This document shows, piece after piece, positions 26,701 to 38,764 of a stretch of 64,000 bases of DNA. The DNA lies in contig CM037845.1 in NCBI GenBank assembly GCA_021234535.1, positions 9,230,143-9,294,142 of the forward strand, given 5' to 3'. The DNA comes from Stichopus chloronotus. Its lineage: Eukaryota; Echinodermata; Holothuroidea; Aspidochirotida; Stichopodidae. Below the pieces are notes generated by a model, which did no database searches, had not been told where the DNA came from, and saw nothing but the letters and a program-made list of their open reading frames with translations. Both the position numbers and the translations under genes were made by a program. Position 1 is the first letter of the stretch; each line of letters opens with the position of its first letter.

Positions 26701-29700
26701 AATTTTTCCTATTTGCAAAAGCTAGAATGATGTACCATAATTTTGATGGCGCATGAAGATCGTGTTGACTGTTTACATTTTTGGTGGGGTTATGGAGTCT
26801 TAGAAGATGTAAGATCACACCGAAATGACATGATATCCATTTAAAACTGAGGGGAAAAGTCTCAAATTGCCATACATTTGGAAATAATTTTGCTCCCTTC
26901 CAGGATAATAAACATTTTTTCCAGCCCAGCATCTAATAATTACAATATTTGAAAATATTCCCTTGTATTGGCGGCATCCAAAAGTCTCTCTACGATAAAC
27001 TTACAGGTACTCATATTTGAGTTGCGCAACCACGGTGTCAAGTTTCTTCCAGAGTTGAATCACCAAAGGTGAAGCCTGCCTCCTCTTTTTCCCTGCAGAA
27101 AAAAAAATATATATAAAAATGAAACAGAACCAGAAGATATTTTCACCATTTCATAAACAGAAACATCTGAAGGTATGAGGGAAAAGGATCAGAGCCCGGC
27201 TACTATAATGTTCTTCTGTAATGTAATGTTAATGACTTGGTTTTGATGTATCATGAACGCATGTTCTCAGAAAGCATGTGTGATGTTACCAGCGCCTAGC
27301 TAAAGATCAGGTTTTGCATCAGGTTCCCATGTACCCAGATACCCAACCAACGATGTCAGAACCTGGTTCAGAAATTGCAAAACGGATCCAAACTTTCAGG
27401 AACCAAAAAAAAAAAACGGATAAGTTTTTTTTCCTAAGAAAAGTTTACTGCTATGCCCCTATGTAGGATACACAGTGGAGTTATTACATGTACAGCAAAC
27501 TGTTGTATTATGGATTCACAAAGAATTTGTATTACAAACTTCGCAGCCTGACAGAAGTTATATTTTCAGGTAAATGACCAACTATGGATCTTGGGTACCC
27601 AGGCCCAACTTTTAAAACCAGTGAAAATACTGCTAATGATACTGAGCAGTGACACAAAATAAGTAATCTCTTGCTCGAACCAACAGTCACTTACAACCTA
27701 GATGATTCTGCAACTGCTACCTACAATGTTGAAAACCAGGCAACAAGACAGCAGAAAACACAATGCAACTCACACAGACATGGGAAATTGAGCCTTTTTC
27801 TTTGATGCTATACCCACAATTTTGCACTGGAAAGGCTTGATATTTCTATTGTGAAAGTGGAAACATTATGGAACGACTGGAAGCAAACGTTCGCTGCAAT
27901 GTTCCATAAAGTTTTCAATAGATTTTAAATGGAACAGACATCTGATCTGTCAATTCTGAGATGCCCATCACTGAAGTAACCATCCTTCAAACAACTAATT
28001 AACCAATCGACAGTGCCCTGTGTTTTATTATGCAAATTCTTTAAGACAATTTGCATGAATATGAATAATCTTATGAATATGAATAATCTTTAATTGAATC
28101 AACATGGCCTTCACCAACAGTCAATCAATCTGCAAATCAGAGGAAATTACGTAAAATATTGATCGATTCATACCACAAATCGGTACCACTTGACAAACGG
28201 CAAATACAAATCGATGGGAATATAGAAGCTGTTTTGAAATCTTACCTTCTTGAATGAAAACTGCATGTTCCTCCATCAATGTTTCAAGATCTTTCATCTG
28301 AGGTGGCTGAAATCAAGAAATGTAAACCATTATTGTGTGACACAGTACCCTTCCCATCACAATCATTAATATTATTGAATAAAATATTGAACATTTCTAA
28401 TACAAAAGAACACGAAATCATGCCATGCCATTCACCGTCTGCTTGACCGACATACGCCTTCCGCGCCTGTAAGTAAATATATTGCTATGCGTGTGCAAAA
28501 CAGAGAGCTTTTTTTTTTCACATAGAGGGAGACAAACATGCATTCAATCATGTTTCTTTAGTTTTGCCACTACATGCAACTGGTTGTGTTTTGCCACCTG
28601 ATTTATTTCGCCCAGTTTCACATGTGAGCGTGCTTTAATTTTCCTTGAGCATCAAAGAGTGTTACCTTTCAACAAGTGCAACAAAGAAGCAATCAACCTT
28701 GTGAGTTTTTATTACCACCCACGAAACACTTTCAGCCACTCGTTTTCTGCTGACAGAACCAGGCTGAGCGTTTCCAAACTAGGCTACATACATCTGTAAT
28801 TAAATTTGCATGTGTTTTGAAAAGTGGCATATGCTTCGTTTATTTTTTCTTTTTTTTTTGCTTCCTTTTGAGGAGGGATCTGATCAATATTTTGTGAGTT
28901 GAAACTGTGATTGCAGACTAGCTCTGAGAGAGAGTACTGTAAGGACTGCATATGGATACTATGTAGTTTAAAGTTCAATTTTCAGTCATGCATTTTACAG
29001 AACAACACACACAGGGTCTCTCTTCTTCACAAGGAAAGGAGAATAAAATATTGTCACAGAGAGATACCAATTACCAGATGTTTCTTCATTATAGCATTTC
29101 ACATACAAGGGGCAGAGCTATGTTGAGCATCACATGACTCCTAACATGATACTGAGGCAATACATGGAGCTTTGATAAGGGGAACACTACTGTACTCCTG
29201 AAATGACACTGACACAATACATAAAGCTATGCTAAGCAGCAGACTGCTCCTTAAATGACACTAGGATGGTGAATGGAGCCTTGTTGAGCAGTACACTACT
29301 CCAGACTAAGATGACACTAAGAAAAGGCTTTGTGTGATCTTAAGCAGCACAGTACTCCTAAAATGACACTAAGATCATGCAAAGAGCTTGATTTGGAGCA
29401 TACTACTTTACTTCTAAAATGCCAATGAGACAATGCCTAACGCTTTGTTAAGCAGCACACTTCTCCTAACATGGTTCTAAAAGAGGGAAACTGCCCTGCC
29501 TGTGCCCCTTCTCCCCCTATCCCCCAAAGTTGGAACACTTTGTCTGGGGTAAGATATGAGAACATGCTTGCTTTGAGATGAGATATGTTGATGGTGGAAA
29601 TTGTCAAAGGTTTCTAAGCTTCCCAAGCCTTACCAAGACAGGGCATTCTGGATTGTTTCTGATTTCACTCAAATGAGGGCTCTCTTCCAGAAACTTTTGG

Positions 29701-30653
29701 CTGGTGACCTTCAAGTCATTGTCCTGCAAGTAAGCTAAATAGGGAACACAAACAAAAAGAATTTGACATCTTCCACACAAACATGAGAAATGCACTGCAA
29801 AATTTCCCCGTTTCATTAAATTTGTATTTCTCCTGTGACATCATTGCTACTGGAGACACATTAAACAAATAAAGATCATTTCACACTGTAAAAGATGATA
29901 TTTGCTGCATGTTTTAATGATTTAAACTCCAAGGATTCTATCACTACATGGATTCCTAAGAGGAATATCATACACTTACGGTAGCAAAGATACAGAAGGT
30001 TAGAATGGCCCAAATGTACCTTTGGATTGTAATGGAACAACTTGGTTCAATCCAATCCAACTTGTAGACCTCTGCTCTAGACCTATGCTCTAGAGTACTA
30101 CAGTTGAAAATTACTAAACCTGTGACAGTTTCTTTGATTACATATAAAGTGATGTGGCATGGTAAGTTGTAACATGACTTCAAGTCTACTTAGTATAGTC
30201 AACTCCCTATAAACCAGGAGTCTTTACTAGCTTCTGTATAGCATGCTGTTGATCTGAAGCCGAGAGGGAGTGCAGATCCTTACAAAACTGCCGGTGCCAT
30301 TCTACAATGTCCTGTCAAGACAATCTGTTTTCCCCTTCCACATTTATGTTGTAATTTACAAATAATACATGACATAAAATTGCATATTACAAGGTAAACA
30401 TTTAAACAACTGTAAATGCACAGAATGCTTTATGTTGGTATTAAATGCTGTAACCGAAGATTTGATTTACAGCATGTTCTTTCTTTGGATTCTCTGTAAA
30501 ACTTCTCCATCTAATGAGTCGTACTATGATTGTATCAATGACAATGCCGTAAAATACAGAGTGTTTCAGCAAACTTTTCTTTGTAGGAACGAGAGAGTTT
30601 TGGAGCTCACCGAGAACAAGTCTGGCAATGTCTGAGGGGAGGACTTTAGCCAT
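11690..30653 (-). CDS. NPAT: NPAT, histone locus body coactivator (11 coding exons)
   Basis: NPAT is a nuclear protein that activates replication-dependent histone genes in S phase and scaffolds the histone locus body; in vertebrates cyclin E/CDK2 phosphorylates it. Exons in transcript order: 30653-30611, 29734-29634, 28306-28246, 27092-27005, 25859-25825, 24619-24524, 23717-23627, 23341-23159, 21713-20671, 20017-14637, 11782-11690. Phases agree at every junction and the total is 7215 nt, or 2404 residues. The N-terminus MAKVLPSDIARLVLAYLQ matches the LisH motif of NPAT. VIQLWKKLDTVVAQL (residues ~79-93) matches the family's SLWKKLD block. Basic clusters near 166-180 (SPKRKS, TPRKKRSQ) and at the end of exon 10 (SSAKRKKSSKE) look like nuclear localisation signals. 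The C-terminus FDLQKFLARLKYA resembles the segment that in other animals binds the FLASH SANT domain. Human NPAT is about 1427 residues, so this protein is much longer, mostly through a disordered Ser/Arg/His/Asp-rich exon 10. Confidence 0.93.
11783..14636 (-). other. last intron of NPAT
   Basis: A 2.85-kb intron bounded by a perfect CAG|GTAAGT donor (14636) and a polypyrimidine acceptor (11783). Its 5' half carries a decayed satellite block (13590-14490) and a CA-rich microsatellite-like stretch (about 14510-14590). The remainder holds nothing I recognise. Confidence 0.75.
13590..14490 (-). repeat. decayed ~115-147-bp satellite with AGGTCA-type sites
   Basis: About seven diverged units are marked by recurrent elements. 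On the plus strand these read as 'ggttttcaaaacctgacccc', 'cttgagatat' and 'gatgacctttgacc'. Starts near 13610, 13757, 13874, 13990, 14131, 14275 and 14413 give spacings of about 115-147 bases. On the minus strand the units match the block at 53.0-54.9 kb. Each carries a direct repeat of AGGTCA-like half-sites; 13790-13802 and 14455-14467 are exact AGGTCA-A-AGGTCA on the minus strand. Confidence 0.75.
14637..20017 (-). CDS. NPAT: NPAT exon 10: 5.4-kb disordered exon
   Basis: A single open frame of 1793 codons plus two entering bases. Acceptor GACTTTCAG precedes 20017 and donor GTAAGT lies at 14636-14631. Reading past the donor gives only Val-Ser-stop, so the apparent end of the frame at 14628 is intron. 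The N-terminal third has Thr/Ser-Pro sites, including MTPQKDLKRDG and YSPLEKAIADKLK, which are candidate CDK targets by analogy. The C-terminal two thirds are dense in Ser, Arg, His, Asp and Glu, with a five-glutamine run near 15430-15444 (plus-strand gctgctgctgctg). It ends with basic KRRLQEIDSTRPASSAKRKK. No folded domain is evident. Confidence 0.93.
20671..21713 (-). CDS. NPAT: NPAT exon 9
   Basis: Acceptor CTTTCTCTTTCTGACAG and donor GTGGGT (20670-20665). It carries one entering and one leaving base around 347 codons. It opens with VSSPRRLDLQND and includes a hydrophobic-acidic segment, TCSDPAFDSLFSLFNVDREK, followed by charged disordered sequence ending KTRRRDRYK. The Met at 21733 lies inside the polypyrimidine tract and is not a start. 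Confidence 0.9.
21714..23158 (-). other. NPAT intron 8 with a diverged internal duplication
   Basis: No coding is supported. Two related segments about 194 bases apart begin near 22447 and 22641 and share the pattern 'ttcttgattgc..ggtg/tgtc..tgatccca.cacaaGATCAGTTTCA'. Shorter related words ('aaaggatca') recur between 22250 and 22410. Confidence 0.5.
23159..23341 (-). CDS. NPAT: NPAT exon 8
   Basis: Acceptor CTTCCCTCTTTCAG and donor GTGAGT (23158-23153). It encodes VTPRKKRSQEDH, then a helical-looking segment ELMEFPQILESLLSDTTLPE and KLAGAINKVLPPG. The basic start continues the putative nuclear localisation signal from exon 7. Confidence 0.9.
23627..23717 (-). CDS. NPAT: NPAT exon 7
   Basis: Acceptor CTGTATATGCAG and donor GTGGAT (23626-23621). 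Two entering bases, 29 codons and two leaving bases. It is Ser/Thr/Pro/Gln-rich, ending VISPKRK. The phase joins exons 6 and 8 exactly. Confidence 0.82.
24524..24619 (-). CDS. NPAT: NPAT exon 6
   Basis: Acceptor TATCTCACTCCAG and donor GTGAGT (24523-24518). Two entering bases, 31 codons and one leaving base. It encodes KARQSLESLRLRQMQRKHGN, comparable with the KRQRK-rich stretch after WKKLD in vertebrate NPAT. The frame stays open past the donor (to a TGA), but only the GTGAGT donor gives the phase needed by exon 7. Confidence 0.82.
24620..27004 (-). other. NPAT introns flanking the micro-exon
   Basis: Intronic sequence on both sides of the 35-nt exon at 25825-25859. No other gene, RNA or mobile element is recognised. 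Confidence 0.6.
25825..25859 (-). CDS. NPAT: NPAT exon 5: 35-nt micro-exon
   Basis: Acceptor GCTTTTGTTTTCACAG and donor GTAAAG. One entering base, 11 codons (EEKSDGLATIS) and one leaving base. Without it, exon 4 (two leaving bases) cannot join exon 6 (two entering bases) without a stop. With it the frame closes. It was inferred from splice signals and phase, not from homology. Confidence 0.6.
27005..27092 (-). CDS. NPAT: NPAT exon 4: conserved WKKLD block
   Basis: Acceptor polypyrimidine-CTGCAG and donor GTAAGT (27004-26999). It encodes KKRRQASPLVIQLWKKLDTV, then VAQLKYEY. LWKKLD is the signature block that follows the LisH region in NPAT proteins. Confidence 0.92.
28246..28306 (-). CDS. NPAT: NPAT exon 3
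   Basis: Acceptor CTTGATTTCAG and donor GTAAGA. Twenty codons plus one leaving base: PPQMKDLETLMEEHAVFIQE. It joins in phase 0 to exon 2 and completes a Gly codon with exon 4. Confidence 0.9.
29118..29475. repeat. decayed ~56-bp minisatellite in NPAT intron 2
   Basis: About six diverged tandem units share the order 'actcctaaaatgacactaag', 'acaatacatggagct' and 'ttaagcagcacac'. Unit lengths run about 51-60 bases. It lies between NPAT exons 2 and 3. Confidence 0.65.
29634..29734 (-). CDS. NPAT: NPAT exon 2: second half of LisH region
   Basis: Acceptor TTCCCTATTTAG and donor GTAAGG (29633-29628). Two entering bases join the single base of exon 1 to make Ala, then YLQDNDLKVTSQKFLEESPH. This corresponds to GYLQQENLISTCQTFILESS in vertebrate NPAT. 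An internal TTGCAG (acceptor at 29723) would break the frame from exon 1, so the upstream acceptor was chosen. Confidence 0.92.
30611..30653 (-). CDS. NPAT: NPAT exon 1: start and first half of LisH motif
   Basis: ATG at 30653-30651 in the context AAAATGG. It encodes MAKVLPSDIARLVL plus one leaving base before donor GTGAGC. The match to vertebrate NPAT (LLPSDVARLVLGYLQ after splicing) fixes both the start and the donor. Confidence 0.93.
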
Positions 30654-30711
30654 TTTGTTGTATCGGGTTGTCAGGAAGCCAAAAGTTCCTCAAAGCTGGT
30701 CCATGAATCAT
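30646..30711 (-). promoter_or_regulatory. possible uORF overlapping the NPAT start
   Basis: An ATG at 30711-30709 opens a 21-codon frame that ends at TAA 30648-30646, overlapping the second and third NPAT codons in another frame. An acceptor-like tract (TTTTTCTTTTTGTCTTTGC..TACAG) ends at 30714, so the exon may begin at 30713 and include this uORF. It depends on the transcript start, which I cannot see. Confidence 0.35.
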
Positions 30712-30713
30712 GT

Positions 30714-33790
<3,077 letters not shown>

Positions 33791-34159
33791 AGAGGCTCAT
33801 TGAGTTGTTTCATGATATTCACTAAATTTTTCTAAACCTGTCAAGTTTCCTTCACATGCTAATGCCAAATTGTCAAACTAGTACAATCTCAATGTTTCAC
33901 ATACAATAGCCATTAATGAGTGAGTAATTAATGATTTAATTTGGTTTCTGGAACTTTGTGACCAGACATTTTTCATATTTGTACCGTATTTATATGCATA
34001 CACCCAGCACAAGCAACGGTCAAAAATTCAAAAATCTTGACACTTTTTGTAACTATTGGATGTGAAACTTGACTAATCATGCTGAGTGTAAGTATTGTCA
34101 TGTCTTTATAACCTTCACAATCACATCAGTCTTTATTGATATCAACTCAATGAGCCTCT
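33791..34159. mobile_element. TTAA-flanked miniature inverted-repeat element A (369 bp)
   Basis: Terminal inverted repeats AGAGGCTCATTGAGTTG (33791-33807) and its exact complement (34143-34159) are each flanked directly by TTAA (33787-33790 and 34160-34163). TTAA target duplication is the hallmark of piggyBac-superfamily transposons. There is no coding capacity, so it is a non-autonomous element. Confidence 0.8.
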
Positions 34160-34357
34160 TTAAATAACAGATTTCGAGGTACAATTAGTACACCAGGTTA
34201 GGTCAAATTTTATTTAAAAGGAAATTAAAAACTTACTAAAACAAGAATGTTAGATACTTGGATTTACACTTCTTTTAGATTTAACCTTCTTTTTTAAAGG
34301 AGGCATGGATTTACCAGAGGGCACAGCCACATGATTTATAAGGGTTCCCGTACTGTA

Positions 34358-34521
34358 GACTGAATACCAGAAAGAACTTTTTCACTCAAACTCAAAGAGT
34401 TATCAACGCCTGGAACCAGTTACCGTCTAAAGTTGTGGAATGTAAATCCATAAACACATTCAAATCCTTCCTTACTAAAGACTGTTTAAGAAGACTAATG
34501 GGGGATTATATGAGCCTTTGA
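34358..34521 (+). mobile_element. CR1-like LINE 3' tail fragment
   Basis: An open stretch encodes RLNTRKNFFTQTQRVINAWN, then QLPSKVVECKSINTFKSFL and a TGA at 34519-34521. 'R.FF.QRVIN.WN.LP..VV...S.N.FK..L' is the typical end of CR1/L2-clade reverse-transcriptase proteins. The upstream RT domain is missing. Confidence 0.75.
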
Positions 34522-35349
34522 CTACTTTCCCCATCAGCCACCTGTTTAGTCAGGTGGCACACAGGTGAATACAGGTGAATACTTAGGGATTTAAATTTCC
34601 AGCAAATACAAATTCCAAGGTTTTGACATTTGATGCGTTAAGTTTTATAAATCCAGGCTACTCAAATATGAGAGGATAAATCCCCTATCCCCTGGGACCT
34701 AGGACACACTGTATGAACATGATATTATTACTGTTATTAGGCTATGCAAACAGTGTTTGCATTTTCCACGACCGTAACTACAGTAATGTGCTTCTGGATA
34801 ATTGCTAAGTATTAATGGGAATTGCCTACTGAAAACGGTGTTGCTAATTGCAATTCGTATGTAACTACTAACTAGGTCTGGGTCTACCCTGACTTGCAGA
34901 CTTGACTTACAATTGAACAAAACCTAGCATTTGCTATTGCTAACGAACGTTACCGGTTACGTACAAAAAATTAAAAGGTCACACGTAACACTAGGTACCA
35001 GTTGCCGGTGGAATTTTATGTTAGGATACAGGTATAAGCAAACAAATTAGGGGCCCACAACTAAACTGGCATAGATTATTGGAAATGCAACAGCACGTAC
35101 ATTCGGACCCCAAAATCTTTATTAAACAATGTAAGGGAACTTATGAGAATGTAAAACCTCTTTCAATTGGTTGCTTTGTGTAAATTACCTTGTAACTCAT
35201 AAGAAATTTCTTGTTTTCTATCGTACCTTTTATCGTCACAACGTACAAACTTTGCCGCAATTAGTGGTACAGATCGAAGTTAGCAAGCTGTTTCATCAAG
35301 TAATTTCATTGGAAGACGAATGCACTTAGGCAGGCCATTTGTGTCTTAA

Positions 35350-35585
35350 AGGCTGTATTGCATCACCCTAAGCTATATTTTTACCTCTCTGAAAGGAAAA
35401 TTCTCAACTGGTTCTCTTAGATTGCCAGCAAATTTGAAAGATGCAGAGCATCTCGTATTACACAGCGTACACAGGGATCCATTGTTTTGATTACACATGT
35501 AGAGGAATGTAAGACATGCTGAGGGAGGGACTAGAGCTAGGTGGTTGGGAGAATTTAAACTGTCTGGGGTGATGCATTGCAGCCT
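35350..35585. mobile_element. TTAA-flanked miniature inverted-repeat element B (236 bp)
   Basis: Ends AGGCTGTATTGCATCACCC (35350-35368) and, on the other strand, AGGCTGCAATGCATCACCC (from 35585) match at 17 of 19 bases. TTAA flanks both sides (35346-35349 and 35586-35589). It is non-coding and piggyBac-like by its target site, a different family from element A. Confidence 0.78.
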
Positions 35586-35984
35586 TTAAATAAAACAATC
35601 ATGTAAGTATAACGTGTGCATAACCTCTCCAAACACACGATCAAAAACTTAATCATAGTAGCAGTTCTTCTTTTTTCAGAATCAAATCTGCTCTGTGCAC
35701 GAAACTTTCCCAAACCACAGAACTATCAGGATCTATATGATCTGCAGTAATCCTACCCTCGCAATTGATTAGAAAGAAACACAAGATAGCGAAAACGGAG
35801 GAAGTTCCACTTTGCCCTACGCGGCGGCTTTATCAAACTACCCCTGAATATAACTTTACAGTTACGCTTATCTACACTTATGCTAGATTGTTCATTGGTA
35901 TGGTAGGTTACCACCTTTTGGTAAGTTCTTTGTAGTTTGGCCGATAATTGTTGACGAGAGGCTATTACCCCAAACTCCAAAAGG

Positions 35985-36135
35985 TGCACGGCGATATATC
36001 AATGTTCGTCGTAACTTCTTTTCTCAAAGGGTGGTTAACGAGTGGAACAATTTTCCCGAGTATGTGGCTCTCTCTAGTAGTGTGAATGGATTTAGGAATT
36101 AAAATAATTTCTGTAAGGTTAGTAGCAGGGCTTAG
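35985..36135 (+). mobile_element. CR1-like LINE tail fragment
   Basis: Encodes RYINVRRNFFSQRVVNEWNN, then FPEYVALSSSVNGFRN before an in-frame TAA. It is close in sequence to the minus-strand tail at 36451-37090, so probably the same family. Confidence 0.7.
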
Positions 36136-36450
36136 GATTTTGTCTTTAGCTTTTTTCTCAGCGTCCCTGATATGGACATATTATGTCCCTCCTGATCCTG
36201 TTTCGACTAGACTTAAACTTAACTTGAAATTTTAATCGATTTTTTTTAACGAAATTGATATTTTCTCTACTTAGAACCCTTATGCAATAGTCTCGAAAAA
36301 TATTTTCACATTCAAAATTTTCAGATAGCTATACTGCACAAAACTCACCATGCCCACTTATGCACATAGTTTAGTTTAGTAGAAAAAAGGATAAGGATGG
36401 ACAATTAAGTCCCCATCTAGGACTATGAAAAAAATACATAAACACAAAAA

Positions 36451-37090
36451 TTAAACTCGATCACAAAGCCTAGTTACAAAGTACTTGTCCAGTGCATTCT
36501 TAAACCCATTGACACTTCTTGCCATCACTACATCCTCAGGCAACCCATTCCACTCATTCACAACCCTCTGAGAAAGGAAGTAGCGACGAATATTGATCCT
36601 ACTTTGAACCTTCTGGAGTTTAAGACCTCTAGTAATTTTACTATTTGCAAACTTGAAAAAATCAGAAAATGATAAATTATCAAAACCATGAACAATCTTG
36701 TAGACTTGTATCAAATCTCCACGTAATCTTCTCAGCTCTAGTGAAGTGAGATGTAAGAGACGTAACCTGCTGTTACAAGGGACACCCTTGAAAGCCCAAA
36801 TCAATCTAGTAGTCCTGCGCTGGACTTTCTCAAGGAACTCCTTATCTTTGGAAAAAATATGGGTTCCAAGCTTGAACAGCATACTCTAAGTGAGGTCTAA
36901 CCAACTGCCTATAGAGTGTAACAACAATGTCTTGCTTAATTTAAGGAAACTAATTTTTTTTTTTTAAATCATACCTAAAATCCTATTTGCTCTTTTAGCT
37001 GCTTCAACACACTCCTTAGCTGGCTGTAAAGAAGAATCTATGTGAACACCTAAGTTCCTTTCAAAAGAAACCTCACATGGGGGTGAATTA
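36451..37090 (-). mobile_element. CR1-like LINE reverse transcriptase 3' part, frameshifted
   Basis: From 37090 downwards on the minus strand: NLGVHIDSSLQPAKECVEAA, KRANRILGMI, then after stops LVRPHLEYAVQAWNPYF, KDKEFLEKVQRRTTRLIWAF, LELRRLRGDLIQVYKIVHGF and FFLSQRVVNEWNGLPEDVV to a stop at 36451. It has the RT thumb and C-terminal tail of CR1/L2-type elements. A run of six A (plus strand, about 36853-36858) causes a one-base frameshift, and there are stops near 36940-36965, so this copy is dead. Confidence 0.85.
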
Positions 37091-38199
37091 TGCATGGGGG
37101 TGGAGGTGTCCTCATTTTTTTTTTTTTTTTGCACGAGGGGGACACCTCGATGATGTCCCCACAACTTTTTCAAAATGATGAAACCTAAAACTGCAGTGAA
37201 AGGTTACCATATAGAATACTGAGGACAGTTCTTGACATCAGCCGTCTGCATCGTCAATTTGACTGTGTTATAATTCAAGGTTGTAACCAGGTGATGACTA
37301 GGATATCAAATTTTTTTCCATTGACAAATGGACTAAGGAATGGACTAGCTATCACATTTGTCGTTTACACACTACCTTGTAACTTATGACATGACGAGTT
37401 CACGTAAAGGCCCTAGCGCGAAACACTCTATACTGTAGTCAACACAGATTTTTTTGAGTCAACTACGTACTTGCGTACGTATGTCATTTCCTGTACCTGT
37501 AGTGTAGTATTCGAAAAACCTTATCAGAATATGTAGTGAGCCACTTACCGTTTATTCAATCAATTTATTACCTATACTCCTACTGATAGCCGAGAGCCCA
37601 CTAGAAGTTCAGTTCTCATCAATTAATATTTTCAACAACTTACATCATTTTGTCATTTTGATCATAGAATTTACATTTTGTTTTTATTCAGAAAGTATCG
37701 CAGATGAAAGACATAACCTTTTATATAAAAGGTTGGACACATGCAGTAAAAAAAAAATGATTGTTTTGATAGATTTTTTTTCAATTATCGTACGATGTCG
37801 GAATACCCACTGAACATCGGCCAGTACATTCCCTGATTTTGGATTTGAACATGACGATCAGAGGATTCAACGTAAAAGTTGTAAACAATGTTACACAGAC
37901 TGCAAAAGTTACACTACAGTTTAAAACGTATACTTTGACATTTGCACCGTTTGCCATAGACTTTGCTAAGTCTTTCTCCGCGAATGATTCTCCTCCTTTG
38001 ATACATTCCTCACAATTTGAGCTGCAGTCTACTTATACCCAACAGAGGATATGCACTCATCTAGTGATCGTGTTTCCCTATGATCGCTGTTCGCCGTACG
38101 CCGTCGGCTGCTAGAGCAGCGATCAATGAGGGGAGTAAACACTTTTTCCGGAAGAGCAGTACAGTAAATATATGGAGGTTCCTTCAGAGGTGGCGGATA

Positions 38200-38322
38200 T
38201 GGCGAGCGAAATGTCCAATAATTAGACAAACCAGGTTTTTCAATCGAAAAACCAAGATTATCTGCCAAAAAACCAAGCTTATCGATTATTTCGAAAAACT
38301 TGGTTTTTCGATAACCATGGTG
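38200..38322. mobile_element. truncated copy of the TA-flanked miniature element
   Basis: Starts after TA with TGGCGAGCGAAATGTCCAAT, nearly identical to the left end of the intact copy at 38589, and contains several 'aacctggtttttc..tcgat' subrepeats. The right inverted repeat is absent: similarity ends at about 'ttcgataaccatgg'. Confidence 0.7.
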
Positions 38323-38588
38323 ATTTGCCGGTACTACTTCCTACGACCACGACTTGCTAGATGGCGGCTAAATTGATGGGCTATGTAACAACATGCATGC
38401 AGCTCAGTAGGTCCAGTACATAGGCCTATCATATTGCACAGCATACGTCCGTAACTTCTGAAGAGGACATCATCAAGAAGAAACAAAAATGGAATTCAGG
38501 TTGGCCAAAGTAATATTCTTGTTTTTGGTTATCAACACTGTCTCAGCAAGATTACGTAACAGACAAGCAAAGTTCGTCTGAACCTACT

Positions 38589-38764
38589 ATGGCAAGCGAA
38601 ATGTCCAATAATTAGAAAAACCAAGTGGTTGATAAGACAGATAATTTAAAAATCACAAGTTTGTCGAAAATCTTCGACCGATAAACCTGGTTTTTCAACC
38701 GATAAACTTGGTTTTTCAATCGATAAACCTGGTTTTTCTAATTGCTGGACATTTCGCTTGCCAT
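38589..38764. mobile_element. TA-flanked miniature element with internal subrepeats
   Basis: The left end, TGGCAAGCGAAATGTCCA followed by 'ataattagaaaaacca', is the inverted complement of the right end over about 35 bases with two or three mismatches. Both ends abut TA (and CTA/TAG). A TA duplication suggests a Tc1/mariner-type origin. The interior holds three tandem ~22-base units of the form 'cgataaacytggtttttcaa'. It is non-coding. Confidence 0.78.
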
